The notes: generated by a model from the letters alone, not told the origin. A stretch of 19,836 nt of DNA from Actinomycetes bacterium (GCA_023451855.1 JAEXXY010000476.1:1-19836); one strand, 5' to 3'; shown: positions 8,386 to 18,099, counted from the first letter of the stretch. Program-made: numbers and translations.

Positions 8386-9345
8386 TCAGCGACCGCCGCG
8401 CGCGCCGGCGATCGTCAGGATGGCCCGCTCGACGGCGTAGACCGGGTCGCGGCCACCGCCCTTGACCTCGAAGTCGGCGGCGGCGACGGCCTGGATGGCC
8501 ACGGCCAACCCGTCGGCGCTCCAGTGGTTCACGGCGCGGCGCGCCTTGTCGACCTGCCACGGCGCCATGCCGAGGCTCTTGGCCAGCTGCGCCGAGCTGC
8601 CGCGCCCGGCAGCACCGACCCTGACGAGCTGGCGCAGCTGGGAGGCGAGGACGGCGACGATCGGCACCGGGTCGACGCCGCTCGCGATGGCGTGGCGCAG
8701 CAGGCGCAGGGCCTCCCCCGCGTGCCCCGAGACCGTGGCGTCGGCGACGCGGAAGCCGGTGGCCTCGACCTTGCCGCCGTAGTAGGTGTCGACGACGGCG
8801 TCGTCGACGGTGCCCTCGGTGTCGGAGACCAGCTGCGCGCAGGCCGCGGCGAGCTCGCGGACGTCCTTGCCCACGGCCTCGACGAGGGCGCGGACGCCGT
8901 CGCTGGTGATGCGGCGGCGGGCGGCCGCAAACTCCTTGGTGACGAAGTCGGACTTCTCGCGGTCGTTCTTGATCGCCGGGCACTCCACGACGCTGGCGCC
9001 GGCCTTCTTCATCGTGTCGAGGACCTTCTTGGCGCGCGGACCTCCTCCATGCGCGACGACGAGGCTCACCTCGGGCTCGGGCGCCGCCAGCAGGTCGAGC
9101 AGGTCCAGCTGCAGCTCGTCGGGCGCCTCGTGGACGTCGCGCACGACGATGCACGTCGCGCCTCCGAACAGCGACGGGCTGGCGTGGACGCGCAGCTGCC
9201 CGCCCTCGTACGTGGCGGCGTCGAGGCGCACCACCTCGGCGTCGACCGAGCGCGCAGCGGCGACGAACGAGGCCACCGCCCGCTCGACGAGCACCTCCTC
9301 GGGACCGCTGACGAGCACGAGGGGCGGAACGCCGGTGTCGGTCAT
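8386..9345 (-). CDS. holA: DNA polymerase III delta subunit
   Basis: A 319-residue clamp-loader subunit that opens the beta sliding clamp and is part of the replisome. It has the actinobacterial HolA pattern: an N-terminal AAA+-like domain without a Walker A (starting PLVLVSGPEEVLVERA), the KKVLDTMKKAGASVVECPAIKND segment, and the C-terminal collar domain (LLRHAIASGVDPVPIVAVLASQLRQLVRV, then LAKSLGMAPWQVDKARR). Length is usual. It starts at ATG 9345 with no obvious Shine-Dalgarno. It lies 60 nt after the helicase gene on the same strand and may be cotranscribed, although a small hairpin sits in the gap. rpsT immediately follows it, as is common in actinobacteria. Confidence 0.95.
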   Translation of the reverse strand: MTDTGVPPLVLVSGPEEVLVERAVASFVAAARSVDAEVVRLDAATYEGGQLRVHASPSLFGGATCIVVRDVHEAPDELQLDLLDLLAAPEPEVSLVVAHGGGPRAKKVLDTMKKAGASVVECPAIKNDREKSDFVTKEFAAARRRITSDGVRALVEAVGKDVRELAAACAQLVSDTEGTVDDAVVDTYYGGKVEATGFRVADATVSGHAGEALRLLRHAIASGVDPVPIVAVLASQLRQLVRVGAAGRGSSAQLAKSLGMAPWQVDKARRAVNHWSADGLAVAIQAVAAADFEVKGGGRDPVYAVERAILTIAGARGGR

Positions 9346-9390
9346 GGCGCCAAGCGTGCCACGAGGGCCCGACAGCGGTGGACTCCCCTG

Positions 9391-9405
9391 CCCCGGCGCC
9401 CGGGG
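9391..9405. terminator. Small hairpin directly after the helicase stop
   Basis: CCCCGG-CGC-CCGGGG, a 6-bp stem with a 3-nt loop that abuts the helicase TGA (9408-9406). No U-tract. It may only attenuate read-through into holA. Confidence 0.35.
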
Positions 9406-11652
9406 TCAGTCGAAGAGCTGGCCGGTCGCGAGCGTGAGGCCGAGCTGCTCCGCGCGCGCCGAGATGGTCTCGCCGGGCAGCTCGAAGTGCTCGACGAGCT
9501 CGTCGAGGAGCATCCCCGACTCGGCGGCGTCGCGCAGCTCCGCGTCCTGCTCGTCGGTCCACGCGTGGCCGGCGGTCACGGCGCTGCGGGTCGCAGAGGC
9601 CGGGGCGGCGGGTGGCGGGGGTGCGACCGGACGCGGGTGCTCGGTGCCGTCGTCCTCGGACCGGGCACCGTTGAGCGAGCGCAGCGCCGGCTCCTCGACC
9701 GGCAGCGGCTCGGGCGCGGTCTGGTCGAGGCGGCCGAGCGCGGTGAGGACCATCTGCTTGTCGGTCGTCGGGTAGAAGGGCGGCAGCGAGCGCTGGAGGA
9801 ACCCGGCATAGCGGGCCGTCATCATCCGCGAGTCGAGGAACGCGACGACGCCGCGGTCGTCGGAGCGACGCACGAGGCGTCCGGCGCCCTGGGACAGGCG
9901 CAGCGCGGCGTGGGTGGCCGACGCCGCCATGAAGCCGTTGCCGCCCATCCGGGCGATGGCCTGCGCCCGCGCCGACGCGAGCGGGTCGTCGGGTCGCGGG
10001 AACGGGATGCGGTCGATGATGACGAGCTGGCACGACGAGCCGGGCACGTCGACGCCCTGCCACAGGGTCAGCGTCCCGAAGAGGCACGTGCGCGGGCTGC
10101 GGGCGAACTGCCGCACCAGCGTCGTGATCTGGTCCTCGCCCTGGCACAGCACCGGGAAGTCGTCGCCGAGCCGGGCCCGCATCACCTCGGCCGCGTTCTG
10201 GGCGGCGCGGGTCGAGGAGAAGAGGCCCAGCGTGCGCCCGCCCGCGGCCCGGATCAGCTCCTCGATCTCGTCCAGGGCGGCGTCGCTCGTGCCGTCGCGC
10301 CCGGGCGGCGGCAGGTGCGTGGCGACGTAGGCGATGGCCTGCTTCGGGTAGTCGAACGGGCTGCCGACGTCGAGCCCCTGCCAGGCGGGGGCACCGTCGC
10401 CACGCAGACCGATCGTGCCGGCGACGGCGTCGAAGGTGCCGCCGAGCTCGAGGGTGGCGGAGGTGAGGACGACCGTGCGCGCCTCGAACACCTTGTCGCG
10501 CACGAGCATCGCGACGCTCATCGGCGCGACTCGCAGCACCGGGCCCCGACGCGGGTCGTGGGAGAGCCACACGACGTCGAGCTCGCGCTCCTCGAGGATG
10601 CGATCGGCGTTCTCGTGCACCTCGTCGACGGCGGCGCGCGCGACCTGGCGGGCGCCGTCGACCTCGGTGCCGGGCGGCGGCTTGAGGTCGCTCTGCACCT
10701 GGCGTGCGGCGTCGCGGACCCGCGCGAGGGCCAGCCCCACGGCATCAGGCACCCCGGGCATCCGGCCCTCCTCGACCCGCTCGAGCGAGGCCGCGAGCAG
10801 CTCGCCGGCCTCGGTGAGGGCGTCGGTGTTGTCGGACATCCGGCCGGCGCGCTTGGCGGCGGTGCCGACCATCGCGCCGGTCAGCTCGTCGGTGACGGTG
10901 GCGGTGACGCGGTCGACGAGCTCGTGGGCCTCGTCGACGACGAGGACGTCGTGCTCGGGCAGCATCTGGCGACCCTCGAACGAGTCGATGGCCATGAACG
11001 AGTGGTTGGTGACGATGACGTCGACGTCCTTGGCAGCCTCGCGGGCGCGCTCGACGAAGCACTCGGCCACGAACGGGCACTTGCCGCCGAGGCACTCGTG
11101 CGCCGACACCGACACCTGGCGCCAGGCGCGCTCGGAGACGCCGGGGACGAGCTCGTCGCGGTCGCCGGAGTCGGTGTGACCGGCCCACTCGCGCAGCCGG
11201 ACGACCTCGGCACCGAGGCGACCGACGTTGGCATCGACCTGCGACACCGACAGCAGGCCGTCCTCGTCGTCGGGGAAACCGCCCTCGAGCTTGTTGAGGC
11301 AGACGTAGTTGCGCCGGCCCTTGACGAGCGCGTAGGTGGGCCGCCGGCCGAGCACCGGGGCGAGGGCCTCGGCCACGCGGGGCATGTCGCGGTCGACGAT
11401 CTGGGCCTGCAGCGCGAGGGTGGCCGTGGCGACGACGGCCGGCTTGCCGCTGTCGAAGGCGTGGGCCACGGCCGGCACGAGGTAGGCGAGCGACTTGCCG
11501 GTGCCCGTGCCCGCCTGGACGAGCAGGTGCTCACCCTTGTCGACGGCGTCGCTGACGGCCCGCGCCATGGCCAGCTGGCCGGGACGCTCGGTACCACCGA
11601 CCTTCGACACCGCGGCGTGGAGGAGGTCGTCGATCGCAGGTCGAGGGGCCAC
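9406..11652 (-). CDS. dinG: DinG/XPD-type ATP-dependent DNA helicase with Fe-S cluster motif
   Basis: A 748-residue superfamily 2 helicase. Walker A is AGTGTGKS (residues 47-54), the DEAH box is at 240-243, and motif VI is QGAGRLVRR (588-596). Cys118, Cys187, Cys192 and Cys198 lie between Walker A and the DEAH box and fit the 4Fe-4S domain of XPD/DinG enzymes, which unwind 5'-to-3' and resolve R-loops, D-loops or G-quadruplexes. After a Pro/Ala-rich linker (about 650-694) there is a C-terminal segment of about 50 residues (DEQDAELRDAAESGMLLDEL, then a second helix pair) resembling a small helix-turn-helix, not part of the core helicase. GTG start at 11652 is supported by TAGGGT 6 nt upstream. 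lexA is not next to it here. Confidence 0.92.
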   Translation of the reverse strand: MAPRPAIDDLLHAAVSKVGGTERPGQLAMARAVSDAVDKGEHLLVQAGTGTGKSLAYLVPAVAHAFDSGKPAVVATATLALQAQIVDRDMPRVAEALAPVLGRRPTYALVKGRRNYVCLNKLEGGFPDDEDGLLSVSQVDANVGRLGAEVVRLREWAGHTDSGDRDELVPGVSERAWRQVSVSAHECLGGKCPFVAECFVERAREAAKDVDVIVTNHSFMAIDSFEGRQMLPEHDVLVVDEAHELVDRVTATVTDELTGAMVGTAAKRAGRMSDNTDALTEAGELLAASLERVEEGRMPGVPDAVGLALARVRDAARQVQSDLKPPPGTEVDGARQVARAAVDEVHENADRILEERELDVVWLSHDPRRGPVLRVAPMSVAMLVRDKVFEARTVVLTSATLELGGTFDAVAGTIGLRGDGAPAWQGLDVGSPFDYPKQAIAYVATHLPPPGRDGTSDAALDEIEELIRAAGGRTLGLFSSTRAAQNAAEVMRARLGDDFPVLCQGEDQITTLVRQFARSPRTCLFGTLTLWQGVDVPGSSCQLVIIDRIPFPRPDDPLASARAQAIARMGGNGFMAASATHAALRLSQGAGRLVRRSDDRGVVAFLDSRMMTARYAGFLQRSLPPFYPTTDKQMVLTALGRLDQTAPEPLPVEEPALRSLNGARSEDDGTEHPRPVAPPPPAAPASATRSAVTAGHAWTDEQDAELRDAAESGMLLDELVEHFELPGETISARAEQLGLTLATGQLFD

Positions 11653-11658
11653 CGACCC

Positions 11659-11664
11659 ACCCTA
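11659..11664 (-). promoter_or_regulatory. Putative -10 of the DinG-type helicase gene (leaderless)
   Basis: TAGGGT, 6 nt, then GTG at 11652. Hexamer and spacing are identical to those of the tyrosine phosphatase gene. No clear -35 and no Shine-Dalgarno. Confidence 0.5.
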
Positions 11665-11797
11665 TTGGGCACCGCCGACGCTGCGATCCCCCCGTCCCCA
11701 ACGGCCGGGCGGCCACCGTGCTCGGCGACCTGACCCGCTGCGGCGGCGGTGCTGGTGATGTTGCAGGCAATGCGTCGCCGGACCCCGTCCCGGGGCG

Positions 11798-11803
11798 TTT
11801 GAT
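11798..11803 (+). promoter_or_regulatory. Putative -10 of fhs (leaderless)
   Basis: TTTGAT, 6 nt (CGAGGT), then ATG at 11810. The GAGG next to the ATG is too close to act as a Shine-Dalgarno. The same hexamer and spacing precede the left-edge gene. Confidence 0.35.
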
Positions 11804-11809
11804 CGAGGT

Positions 11810-13513
11810 ATGACCACGAGCCAGCCCACCGACCTCGACATCGCGCGTGCAGCGACCCTGCGCCCGATGGTCGAGGTCGCCGCCGACCTCGGCATCACCG
11901 AGGACCACCTCGTGCCGTACGGCCGCGACGTCGCCAAGGTCGACCTCGCCGTCCTCGACACCCCCGGACCCGAGCGTCGGGCGACGTACGTCGTCGTCAC
12001 GGCGATGACCCCGACGCCCCTCGGCGAGGGAAAGACCACCACGTCGGTCGGCCTCGCCGAGGCGCTCGAGCGCCTCGGCACACGTGCCGTCGTCACGCTG
12101 CGCCAGCCCTCGATGGGGCCGACGTTCGGCATCAAGGGAGGCGCCGCCGGCGGCGGCCACAGCCAGGTGGTGCCGATGGACCGGCTCAACCTGCACCTCA
12201 CCGGCGACGTCCACGCCGTCACCGCGGCCCACAACCTCCTGGCCGCGATGGTCGACAACCACCTGCACCACGGCAACGCCCTGGGGATCGACCCCCGGAG
12301 CATCACCTGGCGACGGGTGCTCGACGTCAACGACCGAGCCCTGCGAAACGTCGTCGTCGGCCTCGGCGCACGCCAGGACGGCGTCCCGCGGGAGACCGGG
12401 TTCGACATCACGGCCGCGAGCGAGGTCATGGTGCTGCTCAGCCTCGCGACCTCGCTGCAGGACCTTCGCAGGCGGCTCGGGCGGATCGTGGTCGGCTACA
12501 CCGTCGAGGGCAAGGGCGTCACGGCCGAGGACCTCGGCGCGGCCGGGGCGATGGCGGTCATCCTGCGGGACGCCCTGCAGCCCAACCTGCTCCAGACCCT
12601 CGAGGGTGGGCCGGCGCTCGTGCACTGCGGACCGTTCGGCAACATCGCCATGGGCACCTCGTCGGTGCTCGCCGACCTCGTGGCGCTGCGCGGGGCCGAC
12701 GTCGTCGTGACCGAGGCCGGGTTCGGCGCGGACATGGGCGCCGAGCGGTTCTTCGACGTCAAGTGCCGGGTGGCCGGGCTGGTGCCCGACGCCGCCGTCG
12801 TCGTCGCGACCGTGCGGGCCCTCAAGGCGCACTCGGGACGGTGGCGCATCCGGGCCGGCCGGCCCCTGCCCGACGACCTCCTCGACGAGGACCCGTCGGC
12901 GGTCGAGGCTGGCCTGGCCAACCTGCGCGCCCACGTCGACATCGTCCGACGCTTCGGAGTGACGCCGGTCGTGGCCGTCAACGCCTTCCCCGGCGACCAC
13001 GACTCCGAGCACGACGTCGTGCGCCGGTTCTGCGACGAGCTCGAGGTCCGCTGCGCCGTGACGCGCCACGTGGCCCAGGGCGGCGTGGGGGCGGAGGACC
13101 TCGCACGCCTCGTGCTCGACGCGGCTGCCGAGCCGGGCGCGTTCCGCCTGCTCTACCCGCCGGAGATGCCACTGGCGGAGAAGATCGAGACGGTGGCGCG
13201 CGAGGTGTACGGCGCCGATGGCATCGACCTCTCCCCCGCCGCCGCCCGTGCCCTGCGCGAGTACGAACGGCTCGGCTTCGGCGCGCTGCCCGTCGTCATC
13301 GCCAAGACGCACCTGTCGCTGTCCTCGGACCCGACGCTGCTCGGCGCCCCCACCGGGTGGCGGATGCCCGTCCGTGAGGCACGGGCCGCCGTCGGCGCGG
13401 GCTACGTGTACGCGATCTGCGGCGACATCCGCACCATGCCGGGGCTGCCGAGCTCGCCCAACGCCGAACGCATCGACCTCACCGAGGACGGCAGCATCGT
13501 CGGCCTGTCGTGA
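11810..13513 (+). CDS. fhs: Formate-tetrahydrofolate ligase
   Basis: A 567-residue enzyme (usual about 555) that makes 10-formyl-tetrahydrofolate from formate, THF and ATP, supplying one-carbon units for purines and initiator fMet-tRNA. The ATP site TPLGEGKTT is at residues 69-77. Other family signatures are RQPSMGPTFGIKGGAAGGG, GFDITAASEVMV, the EAGFGADMGAEKF-like segment and FNAFPGDHDSE-like VNAFPGDHDSE. The C-terminal PLPVVIAKT-like and GDIRTMPGLP motifs are intact. It is a single gene, divergent from the helicase and convergent with the GNAT gene. It is functionally linked to def (fMet removal) elsewhere in the window only in a general sense. Confidence 0.96.
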   Translation: MTTSQPTDLDIARAATLRPMVEVAADLGITEDHLVPYGRDVAKVDLAVLDTPGPERRATYVVVTAMTPTPLGEGKTTTSVGLAEALERLGTRAVVTLRQPSMGPTFGIKGGAAGGGHSQVVPMDRLNLHLTGDVHAVTAAHNLLAAMVDNHLHHGNALGIDPRSITWRRVLDVNDRALRNVVVGLGARQDGVPRETGFDITAASEVMVLLSLATSLQDLRRRLGRIVVGYTVEGKGVTAEDLGAAGAMAVILRDALQPNLLQTLEGGPALVHCGPFGNIAMGTSSVLADLVALRGADVVVTEAGFGADMGAERFFDVKCRVAGLVPDAAVVVATVRALKAHSGRWRIRAGRPLPDDLLDEDPSAVEAGLANLRAHVDIVRRFGVTPVVAVNAFPGDHDSEHDVVRRFCDELEVRCAVTRHVAQGGVGAEDLARLVLDAAAEPGAFRLLYPPEMPLAEKIETVAREVYGADGIDLSPAAARALREYERLGFGALPVVIAKTHLSLSSDPTLLGAPTGWRMPVREARAAVGAGYVYAICGDIRTMPGLPSSPNAERIDLTEDGSIVGLS

Positions 13514-13519
13514 CGCGCT

Positions 13520-13529
13520 CCAGCGCTGG
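13520..13529. terminator. Short palindrome between convergent fhs and GNAT genes
   Basis: CCAGCGCTGG is a perfect 10-bp palindrome in a 28-nt gap between two stops. It is too short to be a convincing terminator alone. Confidence 0.25.
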
Positions 13530-13541
13530 GGCCGGCGGGCG

Positions 13542-14657
13542 TCAGGTGAGCGCGGCACCGTCGAGGCGGCGGACCATCGTGACGTCGTCGCGGTAGTCGG
13601 TGTCGGACAGCCGGAGCCCGCGCGGCACCCGGCCCACCTCGGTCCAGCCGGCGGCCGCGTAGAACGCGCCGAGCCCGAGCCCGTCGCGGTACTCGAGCCT
13701 CAGCAGCTCGACCGCGGGCAGTGACTGCCGGGCGATGCCCACCATCCCGGCCAGCAGGACGCGCCCGAGGTTGCGTCCCTGGGCGGCCGGGTCGACCATG
13801 AGCCGCTTGAGGCCGGCGAGGTGCTCGTACGGGAACCCGCGCGAGTGCTCCCAGAAGCCGAGGCCGCGTAGCGTGCCGTCGGGCTCACGCAGGGTGCAGA
13901 GCAGCGAGGTTCCTGCGCCGACGTCGGCGAGGTGTCGGTCGAGGGCCGCGGCGACGGCCGCGCGCGGCGCCCCGGGCAGGAAGCCGACCGAGCCACCGGC
14001 GTCGTTGACCCGCATCCAGAGGTCGATGACGGCCTCCGTGAGGTCGGCGTCGACGTCGGCCGGGTCGACCGCCCCGACGATCGGAGCCTGGAAGTACAGC
14101 ATCGGCTCGGAGCCCGGCGGGTCGTCACGGTCGAGGCGCGTGCCGGTCTGCACGAGGCCCGCCGCCGTGGCCGTCGCGACGGAGGCGCGGTTGACCCGGT
14201 CGACCATGGCGGTGACGCGCTCGGTGCGGTGCTCGATGGCCCACGCGACGATGCCGCGCGAGATCTCACGACCCAGGCCCTGCCCGAGCCGGGCGTGCGC
14301 GAGGCGGTAGTAGAGGTTGAGCTCGGTCTCGTCGGAGTCCTTGACCCGCAGGCCGGCCCAGCCGACGACCTCCCCCGAGGAACGCTCGACGACAGCCGCA
14401 TAACCGACGCCGTCCGCCTCCCACGAGTCGAGGTCACCCTCGAGCCGCTCGCGGCAGCGGGCGGGGCTGGGCATCGTGTGCGGTGCGTGGGCGTAGGTAC
14501 GCGGATCGCTGTGCAGGCGCAGATAGTCCTCGTGGTCGTTCTCGGACGGTCGGCGCAGGACGAGGCGACGCGTCACGAGCCACGGGTCGCCCGGACGCTC
14601 CGGCACCGCCGGCTGCAGGAGCGTCGGCACGTGCGCGGCCACAGCGCCCACCGTCAC
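13542..14657 (-). CDS. Tandem GNAT-family acetyltransferase
   Basis: A 371-residue protein with two GNAT domains. Domain 1 (about 27-190) is RimJ/RimL-like, starting VTRRLVLRRPSENDHEDYLRL, with the acetyl-CoA loop LGQGLGREI (124-132) and the NRASVATATAAGL helix. Domain 2 (about 195-371) has a second loop AAQGRNLGRVLL (291-302) and the AFYAAAGWTEVGR ending typical of small-molecule GNATs. Both acetyl-CoA loops look intact, so both could bind cofactor. The substrate is unknown. GTG 14657 overlaps the stop of the zinc-ribbon gene as GTGA, so translation is probably coupled. A second in-frame GTG lies at 14651. Confidence 0.82.
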   Translation of the reverse strand: MTVGAVAAHVPTLLQPAVPERPGDPWLVTRRLVLRRPSENDHEDYLRLHSDPRTYAHAPHTMPSPARCRERLEGDLDSWEADGVGYAAVVERSSGEVVGWAGLRVKDSDETELNLYYRLAHARLGQGLGREISRGIVAWAIEHRTERVTAMVDRVNRASVATATAAGLVQTGTRLDRDDPPGSEPMLYFQAPIVGAVDPADVDADLTEAVIDLWMRVNDAGGSVGFLPGAPRAAVAAALDRHLADVGAGTSLLCTLREPDGTLRGLGFWEHSRGFPYEHLAGLKRLMVDPAAQGRNLGRVLLAGMVGIARQSLPAVELLRLEYRDGLGLGAFYAAAGWTEVGRVPRGLRLSDTDYRDDVTMVRRLDGAALT

Positions 14658-14815
14658 CGCGACGGGGCCGGCCGCTCGGGCGCCCGGGTCTCACAGACCG
14701 CCAGGGGCGCCCCGTCGCAGCACGGCTCGATGTAGAGGCACTTCGGGCAGCGGTTGTGCGCCTGCTCGGCGTACATCTGGGCGCCGCAGTAGGGGCACGG
14801 GATCTCGAGAGCCAT
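14654..14815 (-). CDS. Small zinc-ribbon protein
   Basis: A 53-residue protein with two CxxC knuckles, CPYC (7-10) and CPKC (about 24-27), then ECC-like Cys residues further on (EPCC, then VCET). The spacing suggests a rubredoxin-like zinc ribbon with extra cysteines. I do not recognise a named family. ATG 14815 has GAGGA 8 nt upstream, so it is preferred over the ATG at 14839. It follows hflX on the same strand by 55 nt, and its TGA overlaps the GNAT start (GTGA), which ties it to the acetyltransferase more strongly than to hflX. Possible role as a partner or regulator of that enzyme is inference. Confidence 0.75.
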   Translation of the reverse strand: MALEIPCPYCGAQMYAEQAHNRCPKCLYIEPCCDGAPLAVCETRAPERPAPSR

Positions 14816-14870
14816 GCCCACCATCCTCACCGACGCCACCGACGTCGGCGGTCCGGCACGCCGTCGTCGC

Positions 14871-16355
<1,485 letters not shown>

Positions 16356-16450
16356 GTTCTCCTTAGGTTCCCATCCCATGAACGCCATGAGCCACTCGTT
16401 TGTGCCCGCAGGTGCCTGCCCGCACCTCGGCCCGAGCCGGTGACGGCCGA

Positions 16451-16456
16451 TACGGT
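16451..16456 (+). promoter_or_regulatory. Putative -10 of the methyltransferase gene (leaderless)
   Basis: TACGGT, 7 nt, then ATG at 16464 (an in-frame GTG lies at 16461). The same hexamer and spacing precede the PemK-like gene. No Shine-Dalgarno. Confidence 0.45.
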
Positions 16457-16463
16457 GAGCGTG

Positions 16464-17087
16464 ATGAGCGAGCGGACCGACCACTACTTCAGCGCCGAGC
16501 CCGCCTCCCCGGAGGAGCTGCGGACCATCGACGTGAGGCTGGAGGGCACGCCCTACCGCCTCACGACCGCGCGCGGCGTGTACTCCCCCGAGCGCCTCGA
16601 CCCGGGCACCGCGGTCCTGCTCTCCGACGTGCCCGACCCGAGCCCGAGGGGTGCGCTCCTCGACATCGGCTGCGGCTGGGGCCCGATCAGCCTGACCATG
16701 GCGCTGCGCTCCCCCGCTGCCCGGGTGTGGGGGGTCGACGTCAACCGACGCTCCCTCGACCTCTCACGCCGCAACGGCGCAACCGTCGGGGTCGCCAACG
16801 TGACGTTCTGCGAGCCCGACGAGGTACCGGCCGACGTCCGGTTCGACACGATCTGGTCCAACCCGCCGATCCACGTCGGCAAGGCCGCGCTCCATGCGCT
16901 GCTCGAGCGATGGCTGCCGCGGCTCACCGACGCCGGGGTCGCCTACCTCGTGGTGCAGAAGCACCTCGGCTCGGACTCGCTGCAGAAGTGGATCAACGCC
17001 CAGGACTGGGCCCTGACGTGCACCCGCCGGTCCTCGGCCAAGGCGTTCCGGGTCCTCGAGGTCCGCCGGACCCAGCCCGACGCCTGA
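16464..17087 (+). CDS. RsmC-like class I methyltransferase (MTS domain)
   Basis: A 207-residue SAM-dependent methyltransferase. Motif I is LLDIGCGWGP (65-74), the acidic end of strand 2 is VDVN (D92), and the catalytic NPPIH motif (133-137) is characteristic of N2-guanine or similar amino-group methylation by the RsmC/RlmG group. RsmC modifies G1207 of 16S rRNA in Escherichia coli; this protein has only the C-terminal, catalytic half of RsmC, as is usual in actinobacteria, so the exact target is unproven. The N-terminus (DHYFSAEPASPEEL) and TTARGVYSPERLD are also typical. It is convergent with dapF across a repeat-rich gap. Confidence 0.85.
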   Translation: MSERTDHYFSAEPASPEELRTIDVRLEGTPYRLTTARGVYSPERLDPGTAVLLSDVPDPSPRGALLDIGCGWGPISLTMALRSPAARVWGVDVNRRSLDLSRRNGATVGVANVTFCEPDEVPADVRFDTIWSNPPIHVGKAALHALLERWLPRLTDAGVAYLVVQKHLGSDSLQKWINAQDWALTCTRRSSAKAFRVLEVRRTQPDA

Positions 17088-17113
17088 CGCGCGTCGCCGC
17101 GCGCTGCCTCCTG

Positions 17114-17230
17114 CGTCGGTCGAGGTATGCCGTCGCGGAACCACGCGAGCAACCACCTCCACCGAGCATCCTCGCGCGCGGTTCGAGGTAGTCCCTCGCG
17201 CTCGAGCGCGAGACCTCACCTCGACCGACG
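17114..17230. repeat. REP-like palindromic element between convergent genes
   Basis: CGTCGGTCGAGGT (17114-17126) and its exact reverse complement ACCTCGACCGACG (17218-17230) flank the gap. Between them is a perfect 18-bp palindrome CTCGCGCTCGAGCGCGAG (17195-17212). TCGAGGTA followed by a TCGCG-type sequence occurs twice (from 17119 and 17183). It fills the methyltransferase-dapF gap, and may act as a terminator for both. Similar TCGAGGT-type dispersed repeats are known from actinobacteria; membership is inference. Confidence 0.7.
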
Positions 17231-17246
17231 ACTTCGAGGGGCTCGG

Positions 17247-18098
17247 TCAGAGCGGGAAGTCGCCGTCGGCGACGAGTGCCGCCGGGCCGGCGAGCTCGAC
17301 GCGGTGTCCCGGCAGCGGCGTCACCGTGAGTCGGCCACCGGGGACGTCGACGGTCCACGGCGAGTCGTCCTCGACGCCGGACCAGAAGCGCGTGACGAGG
17401 GCCGCGGCCGCCGCACCCGTTCCGCACGAGCGCGTCTCACCGACGCCCCGCTCGTGCACCCGCATCGCGATGTGACCGGGACCGACGGCCTTGACGAACT
17501 CGACGTTGACGCCGTCGGGCTGCTCCGGGTGCACCTCGGGGGCCGCGGTGAGGTCGAGCTGGTCGAGCTCGATGCCCTCGGGCAGCATGACGACCGCATG
17601 TGGGTTGCCAAGGTCGAGCGACAACGCCGGCACCGGCTTGCCGTGGCGGGGTCGCACCATGACGTCGAAGCCGTCGCGGCGGGCGCCCTCCTCGTCGGCC
17701 AGGCGCCACGGGCCGAGATCGACGGCGTAGCCGGTGTCGGTGACGCGGATCGTCTTGGTGCCGGCGCGCGTCGCGATGCTCAGCTGTCGGCCGAACGCGA
17801 GACCCTCTCGGCGCAGGTACTCCGCGAACACCCGCGTGCCGTTGCCGCACATCTCGGCGAGCGAGCCGTCGGAGTTGCGGTAGTCCATGAACCACTCGGC
17901 GTCCTCGGCCTGGGCTCGGACGGCGTCGTCGGTGGCGTAGCAGGTGCGTACGACCCGGATGACGCCGTCGGCACCGAGGCCGGCGTGGCGGTCGGTGATG
18001 CGCTGCACCTGCGCCGGGGTCAGCTCGAGGGTGCCGTCGAGGTCGGGGACGAGCACGAAGTCGTTCTCGGTGCCGTGGCCCTTCGTGAAGCGCGTCAT
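17247..18098 (-). CDS. dapF: Diaminopimelate epimerase
   Basis: A 283-residue cofactor-free racemase that converts LL- to meso-diaminopimelate for lysine and peptidoglycan. The two catalytic cysteines are present: Cys84 in SLAEMCGNGTR and Cys225 in ETRSCGTGA. The conserved N-terminus (FTKGHGTENDFVLV) marks the start. ATG 18098 is preferred because GGAGA (18112-18108) lies 9 nt before it; an ATG at 18107 would be too close to that site. It begins 1 nt after the miaA stop, so it is in the def-miaA-dapF unit. This pairing with miaA is common in actinobacteria. Confidence 0.96.
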   Translation of the reverse strand: MTRFTKGHGTENDFVLVPDLDGTLELTPAQVQRITDRHAGLGADGVIRVVRTCYATDDAVRAQAEDAEWFMDYRNSDGSLAEMCGNGTRVFAEYLRREGLAFGRQLSIATRAGTKTIRVTDTGYAVDLGPWRLADEEGARRDGFDVMVRPRHGKPVPALSLDLGNPHAVVMLPEGIELDQLDLTAAPEVHPEQPDGVNVEFVKAVGPGHIAMRVHERGVGETRSCGTGAAAAALVTRFWSGVEDDSPWTVDVPGGRLTVTPLPGHRVELAGPAALVADGDFPL

Positions 18099-18099
18099 G

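Noticed and set aside
7895..10570. An 891-codon minus-strand frame ending in S20
   Set aside because: Only the last 86 codons are S20; the rest is out of frame with holA and the helicase.
8260..11733. A long open frame of about 1157 codons on the plus strand across holA and dinG
   Set aside because: Antisense shadow of holA and the helicase; composition is dominated by Arg, His, Val, Gly and Asp.
13520..13529. CCAGCGCTGG palindrome as an independent terminator
   Set aside because: Ten base pairs with no loop and no U-tract in GC-rich DNA are expected by chance; listed only as a weak site.
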